Part shown: piece by piece, positions 25,452 through 33,230 of the stretch
How positions within the stretch are numbered: position 1 is the stretch's first letter
How the letters are laid out: every line of letters begins with the position of its first letter
Assembly: GCA_028290165.1 (NCBI GenBank)
Contig: JAQGKJ010000858.1
Location: 1-33,230, forward strand
Origin: Bradyrhizobium sp.
GTDB lineage: Bacteria; Pseudomonadota; Alphaproteobacteria; Rhizobiales; Xanthobacteraceae
DNA: 33,230 nt
Direction of reading: 5' to 3'
Position numbers and translations under genes: made by a program
The notes under the pieces: model-generated
What the model was told of the DNA's origin: nothing
What the model saw: only the letters and a program-made list of their open reading frames with translations
Databases searched by the model: none

Positions 25452-26597
25452 ATGTCAAAACTGTCGTTCCAGGCGAAAGTGCTGTTCACCACCCTGCCGA
25501 TGCTGCTGGCCGCCTGCAGCAGTTTCGCCGAAACCATCAAAATCGGCGCGGTCGTTCCGATGACCGGACCAGTTGCCGAGGACGGCGCCGCTGTGCTCAA
25601 GGGCGCCAAGCTCGCGGTGAAGCTGTTCAATGATGCCGGCGGACTTGGCGGTGACAAGATCGATCTGCTCGTCGAGGACGGCGCCTGCATTCCCGCCCAG
25701 TCCGTCGCCGGCGCCGAGAAGCTTATCTCCGCCAACAAGGTGATCGCTCTGGCCGGGGCTTTCTGCAGTTCGTCCACTGGAGCCACGATGGACGTGGCGC
25801 TGCGTTACAAGGTACCGATGGTGGCCGGCATCTCAACGGCACCGAACCTGACCGAGCGCGGCAACCGCTATCTGTTCCGCATTCAGGCGACCTCGCAGAT
25901 GCTGGCGGATGCTTTTGCGCCGAAGATGATGGAGATCGCTGGCGGCAAGAAGGTTGCCTTCCTCGTGGTAAATGACGATTGGGGCCGCTCGATCGCGCAG
26001 TACTACAAGGCGTCGCTGGAACGCGGCGGCGCCCAGGCGGTTTCCACCCAGATCTTCGACACCAATGAGACGGACCTGTTCTCCTACATCACCAACGTCA
26101 AGCGCGCCGAGCCTGATGCCATCATGATGGCGGCCAACACGCAGAACGCCGTCACATTGACCGAACAACTGCGTCAGATGAACGTCAAGTCGAAGCTATT
26201 CGCGGAAGGCTCTTTTACCGCAAAGTCCTACTACGATGCGGTTGGCAAGAAGGGTGACGGTATCGACGGCCTGATGGCTTATGTGCCGAGCTTCGATAAT
26301 CCGGTGAACAAGACCTTCGTCGACATGTACAAGGAAGCCTACGGCGAATTGCCCAACAACAATGCCTCTGCCGGCTTCGAAGAACTCACGATCATTACCA
26401 ACGCGATCAAGACAGCAGGTAAAGCCGAGCCTGAAGCGATTCGCGATGCGATCGCCAGCGGCACGACCCCCGGGCCGTCGGGCGAGATCAAGTTCAACGA
26501 AAAGGGCCAAGGCTACGGCTTTACCGTGTTCTTGACGCGAAACGAGAACTCCAAGCCTGTCGTCGAGGCGACCGAGCTGATCGCCAAGCCAAACTGA
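25452..26597 (+). CDS. Branched-chain-type ABC importer substrate-binding protein
   Basis: This 381-residue LivK-type periplasmic binding protein starts at 25452, where an AGGAGG site lies six bases upstream; the open frame extends further back without support. The N-terminus has a signal sequence with LLAAC, which fits a lipobox (Cys about residue 22), although cleavage after SFA is also possible. The mature part follows the Peripla_BP_6 pattern: IKIGAVVPMTGPVAEDGAAVLKGAKLAVKLFNDAGG, the EDGACIPAQS segment, AFCSSSTGA and VAFLVVNDDWGRSIAQYYK. Relatives bind amino acids, amides, urea, aromatics or nucleobases; the ligand is unknown. A 105-base gap separates it from the amidohydrolase before it. 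Confidence 0.92.
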   Translation: MSKLSFQAKVLFTTLPMLLAACSSFAETIKIGAVVPMTGPVAEDGAAVLKGAKLAVKLFNDAGGLGGDKIDLLVEDGACIPAQSVAGAEKLISANKVIALAGAFCSSSTGATMDVALRYKVPMVAGISTAPNLTERGNRYLFRIQATSQMLADAFAPKMMEIAGGKKVAFLVVNDDWGRSIAQYYKASLERGGAQAVSTQIFDTNETDLFSYITNVKRAEPDAIMMAANTQNAVTLTEQLRQMNVKSKLFAEGSFTAKSYYDAVGKKGDGIDGLMAYVPSFDNPVNKTFVDMYKEAYGELPNNNASAGFEELTIITNAIKTAGKAEPEAIRDAIASGTTPGPSGEIKFNEKGQGYGFTVFLTRNENSKPVVEATELIAKPN

Positions 26598-26619
26598 CAG
26601 CGGGTATCGACGACGGACC

Positions 26620-27483
26620 ATGGATTTCATTCCGCAATATGTCTTCAACGGGCTCGTCGTCGGATGCAGCTACGCCTTGATCGCGGTCGGCCTGACCGCG
26701 ATCTTCGGCCTGATGGAAATCGCCAACTTCGCCCACGGGCAGTTCTACATGCTCGGGGCTTACTTCTCCTATTGGCTGACCCGCATCGTCGGGCTGGATT
26801 TCTGGACTGGCCTCGCTGCCAGCATCGTCGGCGTGATGCTGCTGGGCGTCATCCTGGAACGCACCTTGTTCCGCCTCCTGCGCGGCGCCTCGCTTTCCAG
26901 CAGCGTGCTGGCGACCATCGCGCTCTCCATCTTCCTGGAAAACCTCGCGTTGAACGTCTGGGGGCCGCGGCCTCAGAAAATCCTCAGTCCTTTCGAGACC
27001 GGCAGTATCGAATTCCTCGGTATCTTCACCACGCCGGAGCGGCTGCTGATGCTGTTCGTGACCGTCCTGATCGTGATCCTGCTGCATCTCGGTCTGCGCC
27101 ATACGCAGACCGGCAAGGCCATTCGCGCCACCTTCCAGCAACGTGAAGCCGCCGCGTTGGTCGGCATCGACATCGACCGGCTATATACGCTTACCTTCGC
27201 GATCGGCGCCGGGCTGGCCGCGCTCGCGGGCGTGCTGCTCGGCACCATCTTCGTAGTACAGCCTTCGATGGGCGGCATCGCCACCCTCAAGGCCTTCGTC
27301 GTCGTCACGCTGGGCGGGATCTCCAGCTTTGCCGGCGGTATCGCCGGTGGACTGGTACTCGGCCTCGCCGAAAGCTTCGGCGCCATCATTGCCCCGGCCT
27401 ACAAGGACGCCGTTGGGTTCATTCTCGTCATGCTGGTGCTGCTCTATAAACCCGACGGCCTGTTCGGAAAAAAATGGTCATGA
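26620..27483 (+). CDS. livH: Branched-chain-type ABC importer permease LivH
   Basis: This 287-residue inner-membrane permease has the LivH pattern: N-terminal FNGLVVGCSYALIAVGLTAIFGLMEIANFAHGQFYMLGAY, then about eight hydrophobic segments, and the conserved GID-like turn (ALVGIDIDRLYTLTFAIGAGLAALAGVL) near residue 185. It forms the channel with LivM. The gene follows the binding-protein gene by 22 bases, and its stop overlaps the next permease. The length is standard. The imported substrate is inferred from the neighbours to be a heterocycle or its breakdown product rather than an amino acid. Confidence 0.95.
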   Translation: MDFIPQYVFNGLVVGCSYALIAVGLTAIFGLMEIANFAHGQFYMLGAYFSYWLTRIVGLDFWTGLAASIVGVMLLGVILERTLFRLLRGASLSSSVLATIALSIFLENLALNVWGPRPQKILSPFETGSIEFLGIFTTPERLLMLFVTVLIVILLHLGLRHTQTGKAIRATFQQREAAALVGIDIDRLYTLTFAIGAGLAALAGVLLGTIFVVQPSMGGIATLKAFVVVTLGGISSFAGGIAGGLVLGLAESFGAIIAPAYKDAVGFILVMLVLLYKPDGLFGKKWS

Positions 27484-28466
27484 AGGGAACTGCGCGTCTG
27501 TCGGTTGCTATTCCGCTCGGTCTCCTCGGACTGGTTCTGCTGGTCCTGCCGCGTCTGATCGGAACCGACTACTATCTGCATGTCGCGATCGTTTCGCTGG
27601 TTTTTGTCATCCTGGCGACCAGCCTCGACCTCCTGGTCGGCTATTCGGGCCTGCTCTCCCTTGGCCACACGGCCTTCTTCGCCTTCGGTGCCTACGCCGC
27701 AGCGTTGCTCTACCTTCATTTCGGCGTTCCGCTGTGGGGCACGATGTTTGCCTCCGGCGCATTCGCGGCGGTGATCGCCTGGCTGCTCGGGCTGCTGGTG
27801 CTGAATGTTCGCGGTCATCGCTTCGTCATCACGACGGTGATATTCGCCGAGATCGGCCGCCTGATCGCCTACAACTGGACGGATTTAACTAACGGACAGA
27901 TCGGCTTGCCGGGAATCCGGCCGCCCGTGCTGGATATCCCCGGGTTGCTGCACATCGATTTTGGCGTACGATCCGCTTACTATTATCTTGCACTCGCCGT
28001 TGCGGCCGTGAGCGTTTCGATCATCTGGCGCGTGACGCATTCACCGGTTGGATGGCGCATGCTCGCCTTGCGTGAAAACGAGCGGCTCGCCGAAGCCAGC
28101 GGCGTCGACACCCGACAGATCGCTACCACGGCCTTCGTATCGAGCGCGTTCTTCGCAGGGCTCGCGGGCGCACTCTACGCCCACTATACCGGTTTCGTCA
28201 GTCCCGACCTTTTCTACTTCACCTACACTACCACGATGCTGATTATGGTGTTTCTGGGCGGAAAGGGAACAATCATCGGCCCGGTCATCGGCGCCGTTCT
28301 CTTCACGATTCTGCCCGAAGCGCTGCGCTCCGCCGCGAATTATCGTTTGATGATTTTCAGTCTGATCTTGCTGCTTCTGGTAGTATTCGCCCCCGAAGGA
28401 CTGGTGGGGCTGTTCAACCGATTGCGGCATCGATTTACCGGCCGGAAGAAGACCGCCAATGCTTGA
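27474..28466 (+). CDS. livM: Branched-chain-type ABC importer permease LivM
   Basis: This 330-residue partner permease has about nine hydrophobic segments and LivM hallmarks: LVGYSGLLSLGHTAFFAFGAYAAA near residue 60, the ENERLAEASGVDT cytoplasmic loop around 200, and the conserved C-terminal FLGGKGTIIGPVIGAVLF. Two in-frame ATGs exist, at 27474 and 27480; the second overlaps the livH stop as ATGA. The end overlaps livG by eight bases. It is a normal-length member of the complete five-gene importer. Confidence 0.94.
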   Translation: MVMKGTARLSVAIPLGLLGLVLLVLPRLIGTDYYLHVAIVSLVFVILATSLDLLVGYSGLLSLGHTAFFAFGAYAAALLYLHFGVPLWGTMFASGAFAAVIAWLLGLLVLNVRGHRFVITTVIFAEIGRLIAYNWTDLTNGQIGLPGIRPPVLDIPGLLHIDFGVRSAYYYLALAVAAVSVSIIWRVTHSPVGWRMLALRENERLAEASGVDTRQIATTAFVSSAFFAGLAGALYAHYTGFVSPDLFYFTYTTTMLIMVFLGGKGTIIGPVIGAVLFTILPEALRSAANYRLMIFSLILLLLVVFAPEGLVGLFNRLRHRFTGRKKTANA

Positions 28467-29223
28467 CGTCATGAATGTCGGCGTCTCGTTCGGCGGCGTC
28501 CACGCACTGCAAGCGGTGAGCTTCACGGCGGCCGGGCACCACATCACGAGCGTGGTTGGCCCGAATGGCGCCGGCAAGACCACACTGTTCAACATCGTCA
28601 GCGGATTTCAGAAGCCCGGCACCGGCAGCGTGATCTTCGCCAACCAGCAGATGATCGGCTTGCGTCCGAGCCAGATCGCCTCCGCAGGATTGGTACGGAC
28701 GTTCCAGAAGACCGAGGTGTTCAAGGGGCTGACCGTGGAGCGCGCCATCGAGATCGGAACGCTCTGCCGCCGCGACTTCGCGCTCTGGCGCACGCTCTGG
28801 CCGGGCGCGATCGGCAAGGCCCGGGTGATCGCGCGACAGGAGAGCCACGCCGTTCTCGCCGCCTGCGGGCTCGCGCAGGTCGCGGAAAAATCCTGTGGCG
28901 CCCTCTCCTATGGCGAACAGCGAATTCTCGAGATCGCTCTGGCGCTGGCGGCCCGGCCACGACTGCTGATGCTGGATGAACCGGCTTCCGGGCTTAACCC
29001 GACCGAAGCACTCCGGCTGGGCGAGCTGATCACCAAGATCCGCTCCGAAGGCGTCGGAATCATCCTGATCGAACACAACATGCAACTGGTGATGCGGATC
29101 TCGGACCGCATCATCGTGCTTCATCACGGCGAAAAGATCGCCGAAGGCGAGCCTGGCGCCATCGCCAGGGATCAACGGGTCATCGATGCTTATCTCGGCG
29201 GGAACGGCTTTGCTGCGGCTTGA
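28459..29223 (+). CDS. livG: Branched-chain-type ABC importer ATPase LivG
   Basis: This 254-residue ATPase has Walker A GPNGAGKTT (about residues 34-42), signature LSYGEQRILEIALAL, Walker B LLMLDEPASGLNP and the switch histidine in LIEHNM. The QRILE signature and ASGLNP stretch are typical of LivG. It powers transport with LivF. The gene starts inside the livM end. Around its 3' end the livF frame begins before the livG stop, so the pair is translationally coupled. Confidence 0.95.
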   Translation: MLDVMNVGVSFGGVHALQAVSFTAAGHHITSVVGPNGAGKTTLFNIVSGFQKPGTGSVIFANQQMIGLRPSQIASAGLVRTFQKTEVFKGLTVERAIEIGTLCRRDFALWRTLWPGAIGKARVIARQESHAVLAACGLAQVAEKSCGALSYGEQRILEIALALAARPRLLMLDEPASGLNPTEALRLGELITKIRSEGVGIILIEHNMQLVMRISDRIIVLHHGEKIAEGEPGAIARDQRVIDAYLGGNGFAAA

Positions 29224-29908
29224 GAAGGTGGAGAGCGGTTATGGTCGGGCGCGTGCGCTGCACGGCATCAGCCTCGCCGTGGGCGCTGGCGAGGCGATCG
29301 CGCTGATTGGCGCAAACGGCGCCGGAAAATCAACCATCCTGCGCGCGATCTCGGGGCTCAACACGGTCTTCGCCGGTTCTATCCAGTTCGAGGGAGCCGA
29401 AATCGGCAACATGGCGCCGCGCCAGATCGTTCGCATGGGGATTGCGCATTGTCCCGAGGAACGCAAGATCTGGCCCGACCTGACGGTGCTCGAACATCTC
29501 GAACTCGGCGCGACCGCACTCGGCCGGCCGCAAGCCCGCGACATCGAGGACATGTATGCGTTGTTTCCGATCCTGGGCGAGCGCCGGCAGCAGCGCGCCG
29601 GCACCTTGTCCGGCGGCCAGCAGCAGATGGTGGCGATCGCACGCGCCCTGATGTCGCGTCCCAAGCTTTTGATGCTGGACGAACCTTCCCTCGGGCTCGC
29701 ACCGAAAGTCACCGAGGAAGTGCTGGCAACCATCCGCCGGGTCCATTCCGCGGGGACGGCGATCCTTCTGGTCGAGCAGAATGCGAGCCTGGCACTGGCG
29801 GCCGCCTCGCGCGCCTACGTCATTGAAAACGGCGTTGTCTCGCGGGAGGGCCCGACGACCGGTCTCCGCGACGATCCCGCGATCCGCAGCGCTTACCTTG
29901 GATTCTAA
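29186..29908 (+). CDS. livF: Branched-chain-type ABC importer ATPase LivF
   Basis: This second ATPase of the importer (240 aa from the ATG at 29186) has Walker A GANGAGKST, signature LSGGQQQMVAIARAL, Walker B LLMLDEPSLGLAP and LVEQNA, the usual LivF pattern. The ATG gives a 38-base overlap with livG. A TTG at 29210 would start the protein at the usual position (LLRLEKVESGYG) with a GGGAACGG site nearby, so the true start may be there. The stop is three bases from the next start, so the following enzyme is in the same transcript. Confidence 0.95.
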   Translation: MLISAGTALLRLEKVESGYGRARALHGISLAVGAGEAIALIGANGAGKSTILRAISGLNTVFAGSIQFEGAEIGNMAPRQIVRMGIAHCPEERKIWPDLTVLEHLELGATALGRPQARDIEDMYALFPILGERRQQRAGTLSGGQQQMVAIARALMSRPKLLMLDEPSLGLAPKVTEEVLATIRRVHSAGTAILLVEQNASLALAAASRAYVIENGVVSREGPTTGLRDDPAIRSAYLGF

Positions 29909-29911
29909 GTC

Positions 29912-31366
29912 ATGCGCAGGTTGATCGAGAACATCGACACGCTCTACACCTGCGACCGGCACGATCGCATGCTGAAGTCGGCCTGGATCGTCGCCGAAGG
30001 CAGCACGATCGCCGCGCTCGGGGACGGGCCGCCGCCGGCGGGAGATTTCGATGACCGGATCGACCTCTCGGGATCGGTCGCCTTGCCGGGCCTCGTGAAC
30101 ACCCACCATCATTTCTTCCAGACTCTGACCCGGGCACTCCCGCGGGCGCAGCGCGGCCAGTTGCTGGACTGGCTGGCGGTTCTCTATCCCGTTTGGGGCC
30201 TGATGGAGCCCGACGACCTTGCCGCGGCCGCCTCGGCAAGCATCGGCGAATTGCTGCTGACAGGCGCCACGACCAGCGTCGATCATTTCTATCTCGTTCC
30301 GCGTTGCGATCCCGCCTTCATCGCCGCTGAGATCGACGCCGCTCGTAATGCGGGGATGCGGTTGCATCTCGTGCGCGGCAGCATGACGACCATCGAGGGC
30401 GATCTGGAAGAACGGCTGAGCGCGAAGGTCGGGCCCCGCGCCGGCGGCATCATCGATGATCCTGCGACCGTACTGGCATCGATGCGACAGACGGTAGAGG
30501 CCCATCATGATCCGCGCCACGGCTCGCGGCTGACGGTGGCTCTCGGTCCGACCACACCAACTTATTCCGATCTCGGGTTCATGCGCGACGTCGCCCGGAT
30601 CAGCGCCGATCTCAATGTCGGGGTCCACATGCACGTTCATCCGCAGCCTCACGAGCGGCTGCTTTGCCAGGAGCGCTTCGGCAAAACACCGGTCGAGGTT
30701 CTGGATTCCGTGGGGCTGCTGAGCCCGCGAACCTGGTTTGCCCACAGCACGCGGCTGGACGATCAGGATATCGCGATCCTGGCCCGCAACGATGTCGGTA
30801 TCGCTCATTGTCCGCGCATGATTATGCGGCTGGGAGCGCGCATCCCGGTCATCCATCGCATGCGCTCCAGCGGCATGCGGGTCACGGTCGGTGTCGACGG
30901 CGCCGCCAGCAATGACAGCGGCTCGATGCTTGGCGAGATGCGCCTGGCGTTGTTGTTGCATCGTCTCGCCGGCGGCGGCGGTGAGGTTTCCTCCAACGAA
31001 TGGATGACACCCTACGATGTGCTGCTGATGGCGACACGCCATGCCGCCGCCTTGATCGGACGCGACGACATCGGTGCCATTGCGGCGGGACTTTGCGCCG
31101 ACATCACGGCTTTCGACATGCGTGGCATCGGCTTCGCAGGGGCCCGCTCGGATCTGCTCTCCGGCCTGCTGCTGGCCGGCGACGACACCCGCGCCTCGCT
31201 GACGATGGTCGGCGGCAAGCCGCTGGTGCGCAATGGATGTCTGCTGCACCAGGACGAATACGCGTTGCGCGAGGCCGCCGATCGTGCCGCGAGCCGAGTC
31301 GTTGCGCGTGCGGCCAACATGACCGGCATCGACTATCTCGACTTCGGGCTTGAGCGAAATGCCTGA
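29912..31366 (+). CDS. 8-oxoguanine-deaminase-like amidohydrolase with altered active site
   Basis: This 484-residue amidohydrolase closely follows the 8-oxoguanine deaminase pattern: LVNTHHHFFQTLTRALP (metal H65 and H67), SVDHFYLVP, LHLVRGSM, H278 (FAHSTRLDD) and D329 (GVDGAASNDSGSMLGE). However, the usual HxxE next to the third metal histidine reads HVHP here (H241, P244), so the proton-shuttling glutamate is missing; E248 is the nearest acidic residue. The pocket motif CPCSNMRLASG is also altered to CPRMIMRLGAR. Purine-related chemistry is likely, but the substrate or reaction probably differs from that of 8-oxoguanine deaminase. It is the last gene of the importer operon. Confidence 0.85.
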   Translation: MRRLIENIDTLYTCDRHDRMLKSAWIVAEGSTIAALGDGPPPAGDFDDRIDLSGSVALPGLVNTHHHFFQTLTRALPRAQRGQLLDWLAVLYPVWGLMEPDDLAAAASASIGELLLTGATTSVDHFYLVPRCDPAFIAAEIDAARNAGMRLHLVRGSMTTIEGDLEERLSAKVGPRAGGIIDDPATVLASMRQTVEAHHDPRHGSRLTVALGPTTPTYSDLGFMRDVARISADLNVGVHMHVHPQPHERLLCQERFGKTPVEVLDSVGLLSPRTWFAHSTRLDDQDIAILARNDVGIAHCPRMIMRLGARIPVIHRMRSSGMRVTVGVDGAASNDSGSMLGEMRLALLLHRLAGGGGEVSSNEWMTPYDVLLMATRHAAALIGRDDIGAIAAGLCADITAFDMRGIGFAGARSDLLSGLLLAGDDTRASLTMVGGKPLVRNGCLLHQDEYALREAADRAASRVVARAANMTGIDYLDFGLERNA

Positions 31367-31412
31367 GCGAGTTCGACGCCAGATCAGGTCGGAAGGCGCA
31401 TCGCCCGCATCG

Positions 31413-32627
31413 TCATGCGCGGCCTGTAATAGGATCGGGATGAAGGTTTATCGAACACGATGTCGAGGCGACGACGCGTCCCCCAAACAGCACGGTGCGA
31501 TCGAGGGCGCCGCCCGCCACCAGATCGTCGACGGAATCGGCGCGTGCAATGAGAATATCAGCCCGCGCACCTTCCCGAATTCCCCAATCCTCGCCAAGGC
31601 CCATCATCTGCGCGGGTGTCGCACTGACCATCTCGAAAGTTTTCCGAAGATCGCCAAGACCGAGCTGGCCGGCGAGCAAGGTCCACCGGGCAATCTCCAG
31701 CAAATCGCCGGAGCCCGTGGGGACGAACGGATCCTGCACGTTGTCCGAGGCGGCTGCGACCGCAACACCGGCATCGAGGAGCTGCTTGACCCGCGTCAGC
31801 CCACGCGGCGGCAGACGATCCGCCTCGCGGCCTTGCAGGAAAAGATTGGCAGCCGGAAGCGTGACGATGCCGACCCCGGCATCGCGCAGATTGTCGATCG
31901 TGCGCAGCGCCGCATCCGGCGGCATGGCACTCAGCGCCGAACAATGGCCGGCAACCACGCGACCGGCCATGCCGTAGGCGCGTGTCATTTGCGCAAGTTC
32001 ATCAAACAACAACTTCGTCTCGTCGAGGTGTTCGTCGATATGCATGTCGAGTGGAAGACCGCTCCGTTGCGCCATCTCGAACAGCAGCTTCAAGAATGCG
32101 ATCGGCTGATCGGAAAAAGCAGGTACTCCTCCGATTGCATCGACGCCCAGGTCGATGGCCGACCGCAGCCAGACCTCGGTCTCCGGCAGCATCGACGTGG
32201 CGTCGGAGGTGACATGGGCAACGACCTGGATCCGCATGCGATCCGCGCAATGCTGGCGCAACGCGACCATGGCCTCAATGCCCCGAACGCCGGATTGCGG
32301 ATCGATGTTGGTGTGACTGCGGATAGCGACCGTGCCGAAGGCGCTGCAGGCCTCGACCGTCCGCAGGGCGCGCGCCATCATCTGGTCCAGCGTAATCGTC
32401 GGCGCCAGCGCGCGATAGGCCGCGGATGCACCGGCAAGTGTGCCGGATGGATTGGATACCAGCGCGCGGGTCCGCGACTTGTCCAGATGCTGGTGGATAT
32501 CGACCAGGCCCGGCAGCACCAATTGGCCATCGAGCGCACAAACCCGCGCGTCACCATCGGGCAGGTCAGGCGCAATCGCGGCGATGCGTCCAGTGCCGCC
32601 GATCCTGACGTCCAATGCCTCCGGCAT
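31413..32627 (-). CDS. Cytosine-deaminase-like amidohydrolase, N-terminus possibly frameshifted
   Basis: The 404-residue frame shows CodA features: H45 and H47 with D49-K50 (IHQHLDK), H196 with E199 (MHIDE), H228 (AGHCSALS) and D295 (SDNVQDPFVPTGSGD). The expected first strand is missing, but MSRDLILRGGR, a standard start for this family, is encoded just upstream at 32674 in another frame. A one-base change near 32642 would join the two. The ATG at 32627 has no ribosome site. Either the gene is lightly damaged or it uses the short start. All catalytic residues lie downstream, so activity is not excluded. It follows a GntR gene on the same strand. Confidence 0.82.
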   Translation of the reverse strand: MPEALDVRIGGTGRIAAIAPDLPDGDARVCALDGQLVLPGLVDIHQHLDKSRTRALVSNPSGTLAGASAAYRALAPTITLDQMMARALRTVEACSAFGTVAIRSHTNIDPQSGVRGIEAMVALRQHCADRMRIQVVAHVTSDATSMLPETEVWLRSAIDLGVDAIGGVPAFSDQPIAFLKLLFEMAQRSGLPLDMHIDEHLDETKLLFDELAQMTRAYGMAGRVVAGHCSALSAMPPDAALRTIDNLRDAGVGIVTLPAANLFLQGREADRLPPRGLTRVKQLLDAGVAVAAASDNVQDPFVPTGSGDLLEIARWTLLAGQLGLGDLRKTFEMVSATPAQMMGLGEDWGIREGARADILIARADSVDDLVAGGALDRTVLFGGRVVASTSCSINLHPDPITGRA

Positions 32628-32698
32628 CGTCGAGCCGGAGCGCGACCGCCACGCAGGATCAGATCACGACTCATCCGGAGTTTTCCCGCGTTCCGCGA

Positions 32699-33230
32699 TC
32701 AGGAATTCTCGAGGAACAGCCCGGAATGCTCCGACCTGCGCACGAAGTGCAGAAAATCCGCGATGCCGTCGCTCAGCATGGCAACATGACTTCGCATCAA
32801 GGCCCCCGCTCCGGTCGGATCGTTGGCAAGGATCGCCATCAGCACCGCCTCGTGCTCCACCTGCGAGGACGCCATACGGCCGGGCTGGAACGTGATCGTG
32901 CGGCGATAGGGCGCCGTTTTCAGCGACAGGCGCCGCAATTCGTCCTGCAACACGCGATTATGGCTCGCGCCGGCGATGGCGTCGTGAAAATCGATATTGG
33001 CGTCGTAGAATGCGTCGGCTTCGTTGCGCAAGGCGGCTCGCCCGCAGGCTTCGTGTGCTTTCTGCAGCAGTTCCCGCTGATCCGGCGTGATGCGCCGTGC
33101 AGCCTGAACACAGGCGAGCGCTTCGAGCTCGGCGACCACGCTCAGGGCGTCGAGCAGATCCGCCACCGACATCTGGGCGACCTGCAACCCCTTGAGACCG
33201 CGCGCCACCGCAAGCCCGCTGGCCGACAAT
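32699..33230 (-). CDS. GntR-family regulator, FCD subfamily (5' end beyond window)
   Basis: Only the C-terminal ligand domain is inside the window. The FCD pattern is visible: LLDALSVVAELEALACVQAARR, then DANIDFHDAI, HEAVLMAI and RSHVAML, with Asp and His residues at the positions that bind metal and small organic acids in this subfamily. The N-terminal winged helix must lie to the right of 33230. It is the upstream gene of the cytosine-deaminase-like enzyme, separated by about 25 bases from that enzyme's likely original start. FCD regulators usually repress their own catabolic operon until an intermediate binds. Confidence 0.88.
   Translation of the reverse strand, partial: LSASGLAVARGLKGLQVAQMSVADLLDALSVVAELEALACVQAARRITPDQRELLQKAHEACGRAALRNEADAFYDANIDFHDAIAGASHNRVLQDELRRLSLKTAPYRRTITFQPGRMASSQVEHEAVLMAILANDPTGAGALMRSHVAMLSDGIADFLHFVRRSEHSGLFLENS

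Noticed and set aside
29330..31249. Long minus-strand frame of 639 codons
   Set aside because: Antisense shadow of livF and the 8-oxoguanine-deaminase-like gene, caused by high GC at third codon positions; its His/Arg/Asp-rich composition is typical of such shadows.
31350..32789. Long plus-strand frame of 479 codons
   Set aside because: Antisense shadow of the cytosine-deaminase-like gene, whose catalytic motifs are clear.
1..33230. CRISPR arrays, tRNA or rRNA genes
   Set aside because: No regularly spaced repeats and no tRNA- or rRNA-like sequences were seen on reading both strands.

Overview
The window looks like chromosome or accessory-region DNA of a Hyphomicrobiales alphaproteobacterium, most likely Bradyrhizobium/Rhodopseudomonas/Afipia-like. 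The reasons are the GC-rich coding style, a GapR (DUF2312) protein, small SANT/Myb-like and hypothetical proteins typical of that group, a rhizobial-type intergenic repeat, and many coxL-type molybdenum hydroxylases and amidohydrolases. No rRNA, tRNA or CRISPR array was seen. The content is a mosaic of catabolic operons aimed at nitrogen heterocycles (purines, pyrimidines or similar ring compounds), separated by mobile-element debris.

Layout. (1) 1-1745: four small, mostly hypothetical minus-strand genes, less GC-rich than the rest. (2) Block A, 1746-7578, minus strand: a three-subunit molybdenum hydroxylase (FAD, 2Fe-2S, Mo order) translationally coupled to a cyclic-amidine-deaminase-type amidohydrolase, then a RutR-like TetR regulator. 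A perfect 13-bp inverted repeat sits just upstream of the operon, and a second inverted repeat sits before the tetR gene. (3) 7579-9363: a 150-bp MITE-like element, a GapR-family gene and an interspersed repeat. (4) Block B, 9364-15206, plus strand: a NitT/TauT-type ABC importer (binding protein, ATPase, permease), an amidohydrolase, a C-terminal remnant of a Mo-hydroxylase large subunit, and a cytosine-deaminase-like amidohydrolase. (5) 15277-16205: a decayed, 3'-truncated insertion sequence whose left end matches the MITE ends. (6) Block C, 16598-33230: a minus-strand operon (TPP-dependent decarboxylase-like fusion, xdhA, xdhB, LysR, Fe(II)/2-oxoglutarate oxygenase) divergent from a plus-strand operon (amidohydrolase, branched-chain-type ABC importer of five genes, 8-oxoguanine-deaminase-like enzyme). 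A convergent minus-strand pair follows at the right edge (GntR/FCD regulator, cytosine-deaminase-like enzyme).

How it may work together (inference): two importers bring in heterocycles, amidohydrolases deaminate or open rings, and Mo hydroxylases (one with all the xanthine dehydrogenase catalytic residues) hydroxylate ring carbons. The Fe/2OG oxygenase and the unusual TPP enzyme would process later or side-chain intermediates. Four different regulators suggest several separately induced substrates. The most unusual points are the TPP enzyme with reversed domain order inside a xanthine dehydrogenase operon, an 8-oxoguanine-deaminase relative that has lost the HxxE glutamate, and block B lying between two ends of the same IS family.
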